This document shows positions 17,306 through 25,973 of a stretch of 64,000 bases of DNA, in pieces. Within the stretch, counting starts at the first letter, position 1. Every line of letters starts with the position of its first letter. The stretch lies in NCBI GenBank assembly GCA_963589785.1, contig CAVAMJ010000001.1, positions 1 through 64,000 of the forward strand, given 5' to 3'. Position numbers and translations under genes: made by a program. The notes beneath the pieces are model-generated. The model was given only the letters and a program-made list of their open reading frames with translations, was not told where the DNA came from and searched no databases. Source of the stretch: SIG603 sp963589785 (GTDB lineage Bacteria; Bacillota; Clostridia; Oscillospirales; Acutalibacteraceae).

Positions 17306-18134
17306 TTTCTTCACCCCGTTTGGTCTTTTTGGTTCTTGTCTTCACTAATAATATAATCAAAAGTATCACGATCAGCGGAATCGCCATGATCGGTGCTGTT
17401 TTGATCGGCTCGATTTTGAATGCCTCAGCTGTGACATGAAGTTCCTCTTCCTCTTCGGTCGCAATTCTGTGTCCCGTGACAAGAAGTCGGTGAGTGTTCA
17501 CACCGTAGGGCGTACATGTTAAAAGAGTAACAAGGTCCTTTCCCTCTTCAATCTGAAGCTTGTCCACTTCCTCCGGAAGCACTATCGCAATATCGTCCAC
17601 CTCATAGGTCAAAACTCTATCGAGAACCGTAATCCTGAAGGTGTCTCCCACTTCCAGCTTATCAAGATTTGAGAAAAGAGTAGCACTCGGCAAGCCTCTG
17701 TGAGCCGAAATAACCGCATGCGTGCTCTCGCCGCCGACAGGCAAGCTTGTTCCCTCGAGGTGGCCCGCACCGACCTCAAGAACGCCCTCGCTTGTTCCGT
17801 GGTAAATCGGAAGCTGAACATTAATCTTTTCAATCGAAATATAACCCATAATGCCTGTTCCCGTGATGTCAAGCGTTGAGTTATAGTTCTCAATCTTGTA
17901 AGGAATCGCAAATGCGGAAGAATCGCTTGCAAGAGCCGTGTTATATTTTTCCGCCGCCTCAAAGTAATTTGAATAGTCTTTCTCGGACAATTCGGCAACA
18001 GCTTCATCATACTTCGAGATGACCTGTGTCGAATGTCGCACGTTTATATAATTACTTACGGTCGGATATAACAGCACGGAAAGGCCCACGAAAAATATCA
18101 GAACTAACAGAATTGTACTTATATGCCTTTTCAT
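17295..18134 (-). CDS. srtC: Class C (pilin-polymerising) sortase
   Basis: This membrane transpeptidase joins pilin subunits through Lys-Thr isopeptide bonds. It is 279 residues, with an N-terminal membrane segment (6-26) and the C-terminal helix (about 245-268) typical of class C. The catalytic site reads VISAHRG (His) and TLLTCTPYGVNTHRL (Cys, Arg). The lid in class C usually holds Asp-Pro-Phe/Trp/Tyr. Here the matching loop reads FAIPYKIENYNS, keeping Pro-Tyr but with Ile for Asp. It lies directly after the backbone pilin and before the minor pilin, as in SpaA-type loci. Confidence 0.92.
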   Translation of the reverse strand: MKRHISTILLVLIFFVGLSVLLYPTVSNYINVRHSTQVISKYDEAVAELSEKDYSNYFEAAEKYNTALASDSSAFAIPYKIENYNSTLDITGTGIMGYISIEKINVQLPIYHGTSEGVLEVGAGHLEGTSLPVGGESTHAVISAHRGLPSATLFSNLDKLEVGDTFRITVLDRVLTYEVDDIAIVLPEEVDKLQIEEGKDLVTLLTCTPYGVNTHRLLVTGHRIATEEEEELHVTAEAFKIEPIKTAPIMAIPLIVILLIILLVKTRTKKTKRGEENDI

Positions 18135-18177
18135 GGGTCACTCCCTGATGTTACTGAAAATTAATCTAAAATATCAA

Positions 18178-18200
18178 GGTGGGCGTGGGATTCGCCCACC
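18178..18200 (-). terminator. Intercistronic hairpin between backbone pilin and sortase
   Basis: A perfect 8-bp GC-rich stem, GGTGGGCG/CGCCCACC, with a seven-base loop lies between the pilin stop and the sortase start. The following minus-strand bases TTGATATTTT are only partly T-rich, so this may be a leaky terminator or an RNA-stability element that keeps pilin mRNA in excess of sortase mRNA. Confidence 0.6.
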
Positions 18201-18264
18201 GAGAATATTTAGGTTTAGTTCAAGTTAAAATTTATTTACTTGAACAAAATAATTTAGTTTACGC

Positions 18265-19710
18265 TTATGCGTCGTGGTTCATTCTCTTCTTTGTGATGAG
18301 AAGAACAAATGCGCCTACCATGAGAACACCACCGACTACATAGAAGATTGTAGTACCGATGCCGCCTGTTGACGGAAGTGTTGCACCGGATTTGTTGACG
18401 ATATCTGCCTCGATATTACCTGTGCTTACGTCACCTGTAGCGAGGTCTCCGCCATCGAGAGTTTCAAGAGTAGGATTGTCGGAAAGATCTGTGTGATTAG
18501 CTGTGACTGTGAACTCGATCGGATCCATTGTCTTGAAGCCGGAAGGTGTTGTAGTCTCAACGAGCTTGTAGTCACCGTCATCAACACCCTTCCATGTGAA
18601 GGTTGTGAGATCAGTACCTTTAATCTCATCGCCGACTGCTTCATACTCGTCGGCAGAATTCTTCTTGTAAAGTGTGAAGCCTGCGCCCTTAAGCGGCTGA
18701 TCCTTCTCGTCTGTCTTGTTGACCGTTACCTTGTATGTGAAAACAATGTTCTTGTCCTCAGGAGTCTTACCTGTGTCAGGCTTGCTTGTTCCGTCGCCTG
18801 TGTTGTTCGGGTTGTTTGAGAATGTAAGATCTGCTGTGTTCGGGTTACCTGCAGAACCGATATTTGCGTCCTCGTCAAGTGTTGCGTTGTAAAGAACTAC
18901 AACTTTGCTGCCGCTTTCTGCGCCAAGTGCTTTAACGTCGTTAATTGTAACAGTTAACTTCTTAGAATCTGCATCCCAATAAACTACAGAATTCTCTGTG
19001 ATGTCTGTGCCGTCCTCGCCGCCGACTTTAACCTGTACGGAACCATCAACATATGTGAGATGAGTCATAGTATCGTTGAACTCAAGATAGTAGTGGTCGA
19101 ACTTAGAGATGTCGCCGAGAGTAGCTGTGAGCTTGTAAGGAATTGTGTCGCCGATGTCGTAGTCAGCGGAATCCTGCCAGTCTGTTTTTTCACCTGTGGA
19201 ATCGTTAGTGTCCTTAACCTTCTTCTCGAAAGACGGAACGTCTGTCTTGACTGTCGGTGTGACAACCAAGCTGTCTGTTACAGCCTTGAGAAGTGTAAGG
19301 TTCTTAGCGTCAACCTTGTCTGTTACATCTGTTGTATCAACGATAACATAGTAACCGGTTGAAGGAAGAGTGATTGTGCCTGTGCCTCTTACAACTGCTG
19401 CATCACCCTTGCCTTTATAAGCTGTAACTGCGAAAGCCTGTGCAGTAGCAGCATCCATGTTTGCGATAGCTGCTGCAGCTGCGGCTGCGGTAGCATCAGA
19501 CGGAAGACCGAGTTCACCAAGAAGATAAGTTGAATCATAGCCCTCTGCCCACTGAATGTTCTCGAGCTCACCGTCAGCATTAGGAGTACCAGTGAAAATC
19601 TGATAAGCCTCAAAGGTATGCTCTGTTAGGTCAACGCTTGCGCTTGCCGGAAGAACCATGCAAGCCATTGTAGCTATTGCCAATAATACGGCAAAAAACT
19701 TTTTTGTCAT
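18265..19710 (-). CDS. Major (backbone) pilin, isopeptide-forming, LPSTG anchored
   Basis: This secreted pilus shaft subunit is 481 residues from the ATG at 19710, set by GAGGA eight bases upstream. It has a signal peptide (ending SASA, about 1-25), an N-terminal domain (30-155), a probable pilin-lysine region TPTVKTDVPSFEKKV near 160, a middle domain with the D2-like fold (DWQDSADYDIGDTIPYKLTATL) and a C-terminal Cna-B domain. That last domain has the E-box KLVETTTPSGF, which supports a self-formed isopeptide bond. The sorting signal LPSTGG at 445-450 is followed by a membrane helix and a basic tail. It would be polymerised by the adjacent class C sortase. Confidence 0.92.
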   Translation of the reverse strand: MTKKFFAVLLAIATMACMVLPASASVDLTEHTFEAYQIFTGTPNADGELENIQWAEGYDSTYLLGELGLPSDATAAAAAAAIANMDAATAQAFAVTAYKGKGDAAVVRGTGTITLPSTGYYVIVDTTDVTDKVDAKNLTLLKAVTDSLVVTPTVKTDVPSFEKKVKDTNDSTGEKTDWQDSADYDIGDTIPYKLTATLGDISKFDHYYLEFNDTMTHLTYVDGSVQVKVGGEDGTDITENSVVYWDADSKKLTVTINDVKALGAESGSKVVVLYNATLDEDANIGSAGNPNTADLTFSNNPNNTGDGTSKPDTGKTPEDKNIVFTYKVTVNKTDEKDQPLKGAGFTLYKKNSADEYEAVGDEIKGTDLTTFTWKGVDDGDYKLVETTTPSGFKTMDPIEFTVTANHTDLSDNPTLETLDGGDLATGDVSTGNIEADIVNKSGATLPSTGGIGTTIFYVVGGVLMVGAFVLLITKKRMNHDA

Positions 19711-19792
19711 AATGTTTATCCTCACTTTCATTAAACAATACCGTGTGTATGTTCTCTAAGACGCAACCCCACACAAAGGAAAGCTGATTTAA

Positions 19793-22700
19793 TCATATCT
19801 CGCCCTCTCTTTTACGTCTTTTTAAATATATTACTGTCAGCGAAGCCGCCATAATGGCAATTCCACTGATTAAGTACGGAGTTGTACCGCTTCCGCCTGT
19901 GTCTGGAAGTCTGTACGGTTCGCTTTCGGTATTCTTCTTGTTGTTGACGGTGATAACACCTGTCTGAATACCTGTGTTGTTTACGTATGTCACGGTGTAG
20001 CTTGAGCCGAGGTCTGTGATTTCCTCAACCGTGTAGTAAATCTCTTTTCCGTCCTTAGAGGTCGGAAGATTTTCCCACTTGTATGTATAGCTGTTAGCCG
20101 TGTTAAGAGTTATCGGCTCGCCGTAAGCCACTGACTCGTCCGTCACCCACTTAGCCTTTGTGTAAGTCGCTGTAATATCAGCTGTGCCGATATTCCAGTT
20201 TGTACCGGCAACATAGATAGTGGTGTCTTCGTTGATAACCCCGGCGCTGTAAGTTGTTTTACCTGCCTGATGATAAATCTCCGTCACCGTGCCGTCCTTT
20301 TTGTAGCGAATATCCTGCCATGAGTTCGATGTTAATGTAAACTCAGTTCCGGGTGCTACCTGGTATTCGGCAGTTGCTATCACATTTTTGAAGTTACTGC
20401 CTGAATCCGTAACGGCTACAGTCACCGTCTTGTAATCAAGTCTCTTGAGATTCTGATAGAGCTGAACCATTATTTCTTTTGTTCCGGAAACCTCGTTGCC
20501 GTCAAAGTCAAACCAAAGCTTCTTTACCTGAAGTGTAGTGAGCTTGTTCGGCACGTAAATAGCACCGTAGCTGTTGTAAGCAATAAAGGTGATGTCGCTC
20601 TTTGTTATGCCCTCAGCATTCATAAGTGCGCTGTTAGCGGAAGCCCATGAGTCTGCCGAAGTGCCGTTTTCAAGCGGAACAAAGTAATATTTCTTCTCGC
20701 CTAAGGAATATCCCTCGGGTGCTTTTGTCTCAATCAAATAATAGAGAGTGTTTCTCGTGATATTTCTGAGTGAGAACGATGCCGTACCATGATTATTCGT
20801 GACAAGACTGCTATCATTTATCTTGTTCCAATTGCTGTTTGAATACTGATATACATCGAACTCTGCGCCCGAAAGCGGCTTCTGGTATCTGTCCTCATCA
20901 ACCTTTACGATTGTGAGGGTGTTAGACTTTGTGACATACGATGAAGAGGAAGCCTCTTTAATCTCGACCTTGTTCTCTTTATTTATTGTGGTTGTGCCCT
21001 CAAGAGTAACGCTGTTCGAGAAATTAACGCTTGACTTACCGTCCATGTCTTCTATCGTGTAAACATAAGAGAGAACAAGTGCCGTTCCGTCAGGAATGGA
21101 AAGGTTGAATGTCTTGGTAGCGTCATCATAGTTTGAAGTGAAAACGTCGCTGTCAATCGGTGAACCCATATAGTGGTTGTCCGCATTATTCTTGTTGTAG
21201 GAATAAAGCTGAACTTTTGAGAGATCAACAGAAACCTTGACACCGCTGTCCGTTGTCAGCTTATCGGTAAGCTTAATCGGATTGCCTTCGTTTAGGGTTT
21301 GTCCTGTCGGATTTATGATAACCCAGTAACGAACGCTGTTAGTTGGCTTACCCTCGTTATCAAGAACCTGTTCGCCGTACTTCTGGAGCTCGTCAACCTT
21401 TCTTACGACGTTGGCGTCAACATTTGTTGTCTTGTCGCCCCACTTGGCGATGTTGGAGTAAGTCTTGTTTGTGTTCTTATCGTTATTCCAGTACTCATCC
21501 GTTACGGTGACTGTGTACTCGATGATAAATCCGACATTGTCGGTCTCAATCATTGCAGTCGGTCTGCCGGCGGGGAGCGTTACTGAAAGAACATTATCGT
21601 CAGAAACCGAGATAATCGGCTTGTTGCCCTCTGCTGTGAGATCGTAGCCGTTCCAGTTTGTGGAAGCCTGCCACCAATCTGCTCTTGAAGTTGGGCCGCT
21701 TGTCGCAATAAGTACCGAAACATCGCCTGCAGAAAGTGTCATTCCCGCGGGGAGAGTATCGGTCACAGTTATTTCATCGGTAGAGTCGGGCTTTAGATAG
21801 ACTCTGTAAGTCAGCTTATTATCATTCTTTTCAAGATCGCTGAAATCTATGTCTATTGATCCTTCAATGAAATTACCGCCGTTTACTATGTACTTTCCGA
21901 AATCACTCTTCTTTGTGTAAGAAGCACTGGCATCATGAGAAACTCCGCCATTATTAGCTGTGTTATTAACAGTGACGGTGTCACCGCCATTTAGCTGTTT
22001 TGTCTCGAATATCGAGTAATAGGTCGGAGTGATTTTCTTGCCGCTCCATGAAGTATTCGGTGTAAGCTTAAGCAAGAAGCTTACGATCTTTGCATTCTCA
22101 TCGGTGACTTCTTTGCCGTCCTTGTCGTAGCCTACAAAGCTTGCTGTGTACTCAAGTGAAGATGCATTATCGTTAAACCATTTCTTTAGGGTCGCAAGTG
22201 TAGTCCAGTGGATTGTGTCGTCAGCAACATTATCCTTGTTGTAGAGATTATCTGTAATTTTTATCTCAGAGGTTGAACCGACTGTCGGATTGAGTGTCAG
22301 CGACCAAGTTTGCTGTCTTGTTGTCGTGCCGCTGACAGGCTTGTTTTCGCCCGCCTTTTTCTCAGGGAACGGGTCTGTCGGCTTAATCGTAACAGTGCCG
22401 CTTCCGTCATAATCTTTTCCGTCAACTTCAATTACAACCTTATTGCTCTGAGTGACTTCTTCTCCGTCAGTGCTTGTGACAGGAACCGTGTAGGTTATCA
22501 CATAATGACATCCGGGCTCAACTGTAATCTTGTTGTAGCCGTTTTCGATAAACTCACTCGTGATATCGCTTGTCTGCCAATTAGCGTCGTATTTAGTTAC
22601 CTTTAAGCCCTCAACCTTTGACCAGTCAATGAGCTTACCGTCAAGCTCATCTGAAATCGACCAATCACCAGAAACATTCTTGCTTCTGTCGGGATTTACG

Positions 22701-24319
22701 GTAATCGTCCATTCAATTCCCGTGTTCGTGTCGTTTGCTTTACCGGACTTGGTTATAAGCTTTTTCTGAATTTCGGTGTTAGTCTGATCCTGACCCTTCC
22801 AGTTGCCATTGTCCTTTGCAACAACTGTATTGCCAACAGCCTGATAGCCGTTTGTGTGCTCCTGACCGTCACTTACATCAACCGTATAGGTAATGGTGTA
22901 AGATCCTCCCGCTTCAAGCTTAGGAAGCTCGAGGCTCAGCTTTTTGTTAGCGTTGTCGATAACAGGTGTGTTCGTTACCGCATTTCCGTTTCCGTCAACA
23001 ACCTTAACATCACCTATTGTTACTTTGTTCAAGCCGTTTGTGCTTATGGTGTCTTCAATAGTAACCACACCGTCAGTACCATTCTTAGAAGATGCCGTTA
23101 CGGTATAAGTGATTTTTCCGTCCACAACTTCGCTCGCTGTCTTTTTAACGGAAAGGTCACTTGCCTCTTTCTTTGTGATAATGTTGTACTTGGGACCGTT
23201 ATCAACAAACTTGATTACTGTTGAATCACCTGAGCTTGTGTTCTTAGCCTTACCCTGAATGACAAGTCCGCCTGTGAACTCATCATTTGTTGCAAAGAAC
23301 TTACTGTTAAAGGCTATCTGAACATGTCCGTTAGCATCTACCTTGTAGATACCCCACGAATCCTCAGCGGATGTACCGCCCATGGTCACATCGCCGATTG
23401 TACCGGAAACATATCCCGTTTCTTCACTCGGAATATTAAATCCCGAAGGAATATCATATGTAATGATAAACGCTTCTTCCGTGACAACGCTGTGCGGAAT
23501 AGTGTAAGTAAGTGTAAGCTTAACTGTATCTCCGTCCTCAATCTCAGCGCCGTCCTCAAGTGTTACCCACTTGTTGCCGCTTAATTTCTGGAAAACAAAT
23601 TTAGTCTCTGTCGCGACATCAATCATCGGATGCGAGTTGTGCTCGTCCTCATCGATGACATCATCCTTGTCAAAGTCAAGATCCTGAGCGTTTACTTCAC
23701 TGTTATCTGCGTCCTTGCTGACAGCATCGGCATCACTGCTATTTTCGCTGTCCTCTGTGTCCTCGCTAATAACGGCGGCATTGTTGCCGGTATTTTCGCT
23801 GACCTCAGAATTTGCGGAGCTTTCATCACTGCTGCTCTTGTCAATATCATTTACAAGACATTCTGCCGAATGAACATGCGGTGTGACATCGCATACAAGC
23901 TTATAACAGGAAGCATCGTGAACATGTACGGGAGCGCTCGGCGTTTCACTGTAAAGTTCTTCGCCTTCACCGCTTTCATCGCTCTGTGAACTAATCTGCT
24001 CATTATAAGCGCTTAACTGCTCACTGTAAGCATTCGCCGCCTCGAGTGTGCCCAAGCTTTCGTTCTTATAAAGATTAGCGAAATCAAGGTCTTGGCTCTC
24101 CCCGTCAAGTCCGCAGACAAGCTCATAGCACAAAGCATCATGCGTGTGCTCCTCTTGCCCGCAGATATAGTCCGCCGTTGCGGCGATACCCGTACCGGCA
24201 AGCCCACTGTTTACAACCAGTGAGGTCAGGAGAGACAAGCACAAAAACATAGCGATAAAACGGTTACGCCGCTTGTGGTTTTTTTCAAACCTAGTGACAT
24301 AATCTTTAACTGTTTTCAT
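19793..24319 (-). CDS. Giant LPDTG-anchored surface adhesin (pilus tip candidate)
   Basis: This exported protein of 1508 residues has a basic N-terminus and signal peptide (about 1-47), then three His-x-His-x3-Cys units (H58/H60/C64, H132/H134/C138, H148/H150/C154) with extra cysteines. An acidic Ser/Asp/Glu linker (about 160-225) follows, then many beta-sandwich adhesin modules (about 230-1150). A SpaA/Cna-B domain with LTIVKVDED and E-box YYLIETKAPEGY comes next, then a further Cna-B module, and LPDTGG at 1471-1476 with membrane helix and KRRKR tail. GAGAGG lies eight bases before the ATG. Its place ahead of the pilin and sortases suggests the adhesive tip protein. The ligand is unknown. 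Confidence 0.9.
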   Translation of the reverse strand: MKTVKDYVTRFEKNHKRRNRFIAMFLCLSLLTSLVVNSGLAGTGIAATADYICGQEEHTHDALCYELVCGLDGESQDLDFANLYKNESLGTLEAANAYSEQLSAYNEQISSQSDESGEGEELYSETPSAPVHVHDASCYKLVCDVTPHVHSAECLVNDIDKSSSDESSANSEVSENTGNNAAVISEDTEDSENSSDADAVSKDADNSEVNAQDLDFDKDDVIDEDEHNSHPMIDVATETKFVFQKLSGNKWVTLEDGAEIEDGDTVKLTLTYTIPHSVVTEEAFIITYDIPSGFNIPSEETGYVSGTIGDVTMGGTSAEDSWGIYKVDANGHVQIAFNSKFFATNDEFTGGLVIQGKAKNTSSGDSTVIKFVDNGPKYNIITKKEASDLSVKKTASEVVDGKITYTVTASSKNGTDGVVTIEDTISTNGLNKVTIGDVKVVDGNGNAVTNTPVIDNANKKLSLELPKLEAGGSYTITYTVDVSDGQEHTNGYQAVGNTVVAKDNGNWKGQDQTNTEIQKKLITKSGKANDTNTGIEWTITVNPDRSKNVSGDWSISDELDGKLIDWSKVEGLKVTKYDANWQTSDITSEFIENGYNKITVEPGCHYVITYTVPVTSTDGEEVTQSNKVVIEVDGKDYDGSGTVTIKPTDPFPEKKAGENKPVSGTTTRQQTWSLTLNPTVGSTSEIKITDNLYNKDNVADDTIHWTTLATLKKWFNDNASSLEYTASFVGYDKDGKEVTDENAKIVSFLLKLTPNTSWSGKKITPTYYSIFETKQLNGGDTVTVNNTANNGGVSHDASASYTKKSDFGKYIVNGGNFIEGSIDIDFSDLEKNDNKLTYRVYLKPDSTDEITVTDTLPAGMTLSAGDVSVLIATSGPTSRADWWQASTNWNGYDLTAEGNKPIISVSDDNVLSVTLPAGRPTAMIETDNVGFIIEYTVTVTDEYWNNDKNTNKTYSNIAKWGDKTTNVDANVVRKVDELQKYGEQVLDNEGKPTNSVRYWVIINPTGQTLNEGNPIKLTDKLTTDSGVKVSVDLSKVQLYSYNKNNADNHYMGSPIDSDVFTSNYDDATKTFNLSIPDGTALVLSYVYTIEDMDGKSSVNFSNSVTLEGTTTINKENKVEIKEASSSSYVTKSNTLTIVKVDEDRYQKPLSGAEFDVYQYSNSNWNKINDSSLVTNNHGTASFSLRNITRNTLYYLIETKAPEGYSLGEKKYYFVPLENGTSADSWASANSALMNAEGITKSDITFIAYNSYGAIYVPNKLTTLQVKKLWFDFDGNEVSGTKEIMVQLYQNLKRLDYKTVTVAVTDSGSNFKNVIATAEYQVAPGTEFTLTSNSWQDIRYKKDGTVTEIYHQAGKTTYSAGVINEDTTIYVAGTNWNIGTADITATYTKAKWVTDESVAYGEPITLNTANSYTYKWENLPTSKDGKEIYYTVEEITDLGSSYTVTYVNNTGIQTGVITVNNKKNTESEPYRLPDTGGSGTTPYLISGIAIMAASLTVIYLKRRKREGEI

Positions 24320-24449
24320 TCCCTCTACCTCTCAAAAAATATCCTAAACAATAAAAAGTGAAAGACTAAATGCTATATGACATAACCGCATTAGCGGTTT
24401 CTGGCAATTGGTTTCGCTTTACATACCGTAAAGGTGTTGTAAAACAAGT

Positions 24450-24490
24450 GAAAGTGAAAAATAAATGTGAAAGTGAAATTGAAAGTGAAA
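24450..24490 (-). repeat. Three copies of GAAAGTGAAA upstream of the adhesin gene
   Basis: The ten-mer GAAAGTGAAA (TTTCACTTTC on the coding strand of the operon) occurs at 24450-24459, 24469-24478 and 24481-24490. It lies within the 224-base gap between signal peptidase and adhesin. A 6-bp hairpin AACCGC-ATTA-GCGGTT follows at 24384-24399. The copies could be protein-binding sites or simple-sequence drift. Confidence 0.5.
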
Positions 24491-24543
24491 AAAGAAATTT
24501 AAAATATTTAATTTTATATTTAATTTTAAATTAATCTAATTTA

Positions 24544-25131
24544 TCAGCTTATCGGTGAAATCCTCTCAAAAGGCCAAACTCTCAAGAAAACCTTGCCGAC
24601 AATTTGAGTTTTTTCTATACAACCGATAGAAGTGTTTCTTGAATCTATCGAAACGCTTCGGTGGTCTCCGAGAACAAAGTACCTGTTTTCGGGCACCTGA
24701 TACGGAAATTCGACATTACATTCGCCAAGCGCAAGCTCATCGACATACGGCTCGTCCAAAACCTCGCCGTTTACGCTTACCGTTCCGTCCTCGTCAATAT
24801 CAATGATATCACCGGGCATTCCTATTATTCTTTTTATAAGCAGTTTATTCTGCCAGCTGAAGCTGACCAAATCTCCCGTGGAATAGTTTTTGTTCTTCAC
24901 GAGAAGAAGTATATCCTGATCGTAAAGCGTCGGTTCCATGCTTGTACCCGAAACCTTTAATACAGGAAAGATAAGCGTAGCGAGAAGGACCGCAACCGCA
25001 GCCACAACCAAAATCGCTCCGAGGGTGCTCATAAGTACCCTTCGGTACTTCCTTCTGTAAGCCAGTCTGTCCCTTTCCTTAGTGACCTCATCAAGGGACG
25101 GCAGTTCGATTTTCTTAACTCTGTCACTCAT
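24544..25131 (-). CDS. Type I signal peptidase
   Basis: This membrane serine/lysine protease removes signal peptides. It is 195 residues from the ATG at 25131. A cytoplasmic basic N-terminus and one membrane anchor (about 34-56) are followed by catalytic Ser64 in SGTSMEPTL and Lys100 in LIKRIIGMPGD, plus the late motif GDHRSVSIDSR (usually GDNR-x-x-S-x-DSR). The start codon overlaps the upstream stop by one base (TGATG), with GGTGAG five bases before it. Its place inside the sortase operon suggests it is dedicated to processing the pilins and adhesin. Confidence 0.92.
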   Translation of the reverse strand: MSDRVKKIELPSLDEVTKERDRLAYRRKYRRVLMSTLGAILVVAAVAVLLATLIFPVLKVSGTSMEPTLYDQDILLLVKNKNYSTGDLVSFSWQNKLLIKRIIGMPGDIIDIDEDGTVSVNGEVLDEPYVDELALGECNVEFPYQVPENRYFVLGDHRSVSIDSRNTSIGCIEKTQIVGKVFLRVWPFERISPIS

Positions 25132-25466
25132 CAATTCTCACCGCCGCTATTCTTATTTATCGTTAATTCCTCGTACTTTTTCTTAAGCTTTTCGGCTTCC
25201 TCAAGCTCCTTTTGAGCTTTCTCCTTCATAAGCTTCGCCGAAAGAATATAATCGCTTGCCGCATCATCGGCTTTCCTGAATATCTCATTGAGACTAAGCG
25301 CCGCCTCAGCAAGGGAACCTGCATTTTCGATTTTTATCTCTCGCTCACTAAGCTTACCTTTAAGCTCAGCGTTTTCCTTTTCCAAACGGTTTGCGTCACC
25401 CTCGAGAGCATAGATTATCTCTATCAGCTCGGAGCGGCTCATCCTTCGCAGTTCCTTATTTGCCAT
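25131..25466 (-). CDS. Small coiled-coil protein heading the pilus operon
   Basis: This 111-residue cytoplasmic protein begins MANKELRRMSRSELIEIIYAL and is followed by two predicted coiled-coil stretches (about 22-50 and 78-105), rich in Glu and Lys. It has no signal peptide or membrane segment. The ATG at 25466 has GGAGGAAT upstream. A longer frame to 25511 lacks support. I do not recognise a function. It is the first gene after the operon promoter and overlaps the signal peptidase start, so it is translationally coupled and may help assembly or localisation of the secretion machinery. That role is inference only. Confidence 0.7.
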   Translation of the reverse strand: MANKELRRMSRSELIEIIYALEGDANRLEKENAELKGKLSEREIKIENAGSLAEAALSLNEIFRKADDAASDYILSAKLMKEKAQKELEEAEKLKKKYEELTINKNSGGEN

Positions 25467-25559
25467 CTTATATTTATTCCTCCACGGAATACATTGTGCT
25501 AAACGCCACAAAAGCCCTGTTTAGCAAACACTAAAATCTACATTAAATTTATCGGTTAT

Positions 25560-25588
25560 TTTATATCACAAATAAACAGAAAAATCAA
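25560..25588 (-). promoter_or_regulatory. Promoter of the sortase/pilus operon
   Basis: On the minus strand TTGATT (25583-25588) and TATAAA (25560-25565) are 17 bases apart, giving a leader of about 90 bases before the coiled-coil gene. Confidence 0.65.
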
Positions 25589-25600
25589 ATTTTGAGTTTT

Positions 25601-25651
25601 ATCAACAAATTCATTATTTGTTGATATTTTTTCACATTGACTTTTAGTCAA
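25601..25651. promoter_or_regulatory. Two inverted repeats upstream of the pilus promoter
   Basis: A perfect 10-bp inverted repeat ATCAACAAAT/ATTTGTTGAT (25601-25610, 25616-25625) is followed by TTGACT-TTT-AGTCAA (25637-25651). Both lie just upstream of the -35 box, where an activator would bind. The remaining DNA to 25900 is very AT-rich and holds no gene that I can support. Confidence 0.5.
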
Positions 25652-25902
25652 TTTCCCTATGTTTATACCATGGTTTTTATACTCTTTTTGTTTATCTGCA
25701 CTATTTTTTCAAATATTGCAACCTTTAATCAAATTTTATGCTTCGGTTTAAGCAAGTCCTTATTTTTCTGCTTTTATTTTCGTTTTTTGTTCATATAATT
25801 TTTGTAAGTTTTATACATGATATAATGCAGTTAGCACACACGAACAAAATGTTAAATTTCTGTAAAATTTGCAAAAATCAACACATAAAGGTCGCATAAA
25901 TC

Positions 25903-25934
25903 AAAAAAAGAGCGAAATCTGAAGACTTCGCTCT
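25903..25934 (-). terminator. Terminator of the DUF554 gene
   Basis: AGAGCGAA/TTCGCTCT stem on the minus strand (25927-25934 with 25909-25916), followed by six T. Confidence 0.85.
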
Positions 25935-25973
25935 ACAATTTAGATGAATTTTATTGATTTTTTTAGATTAACG

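Noticed and set aside
25637..25651. Invertible promoter switch at the pilus operon
   Set aside because: The two inverted repeats differ in sequence and no recombinase gene lies nearby.
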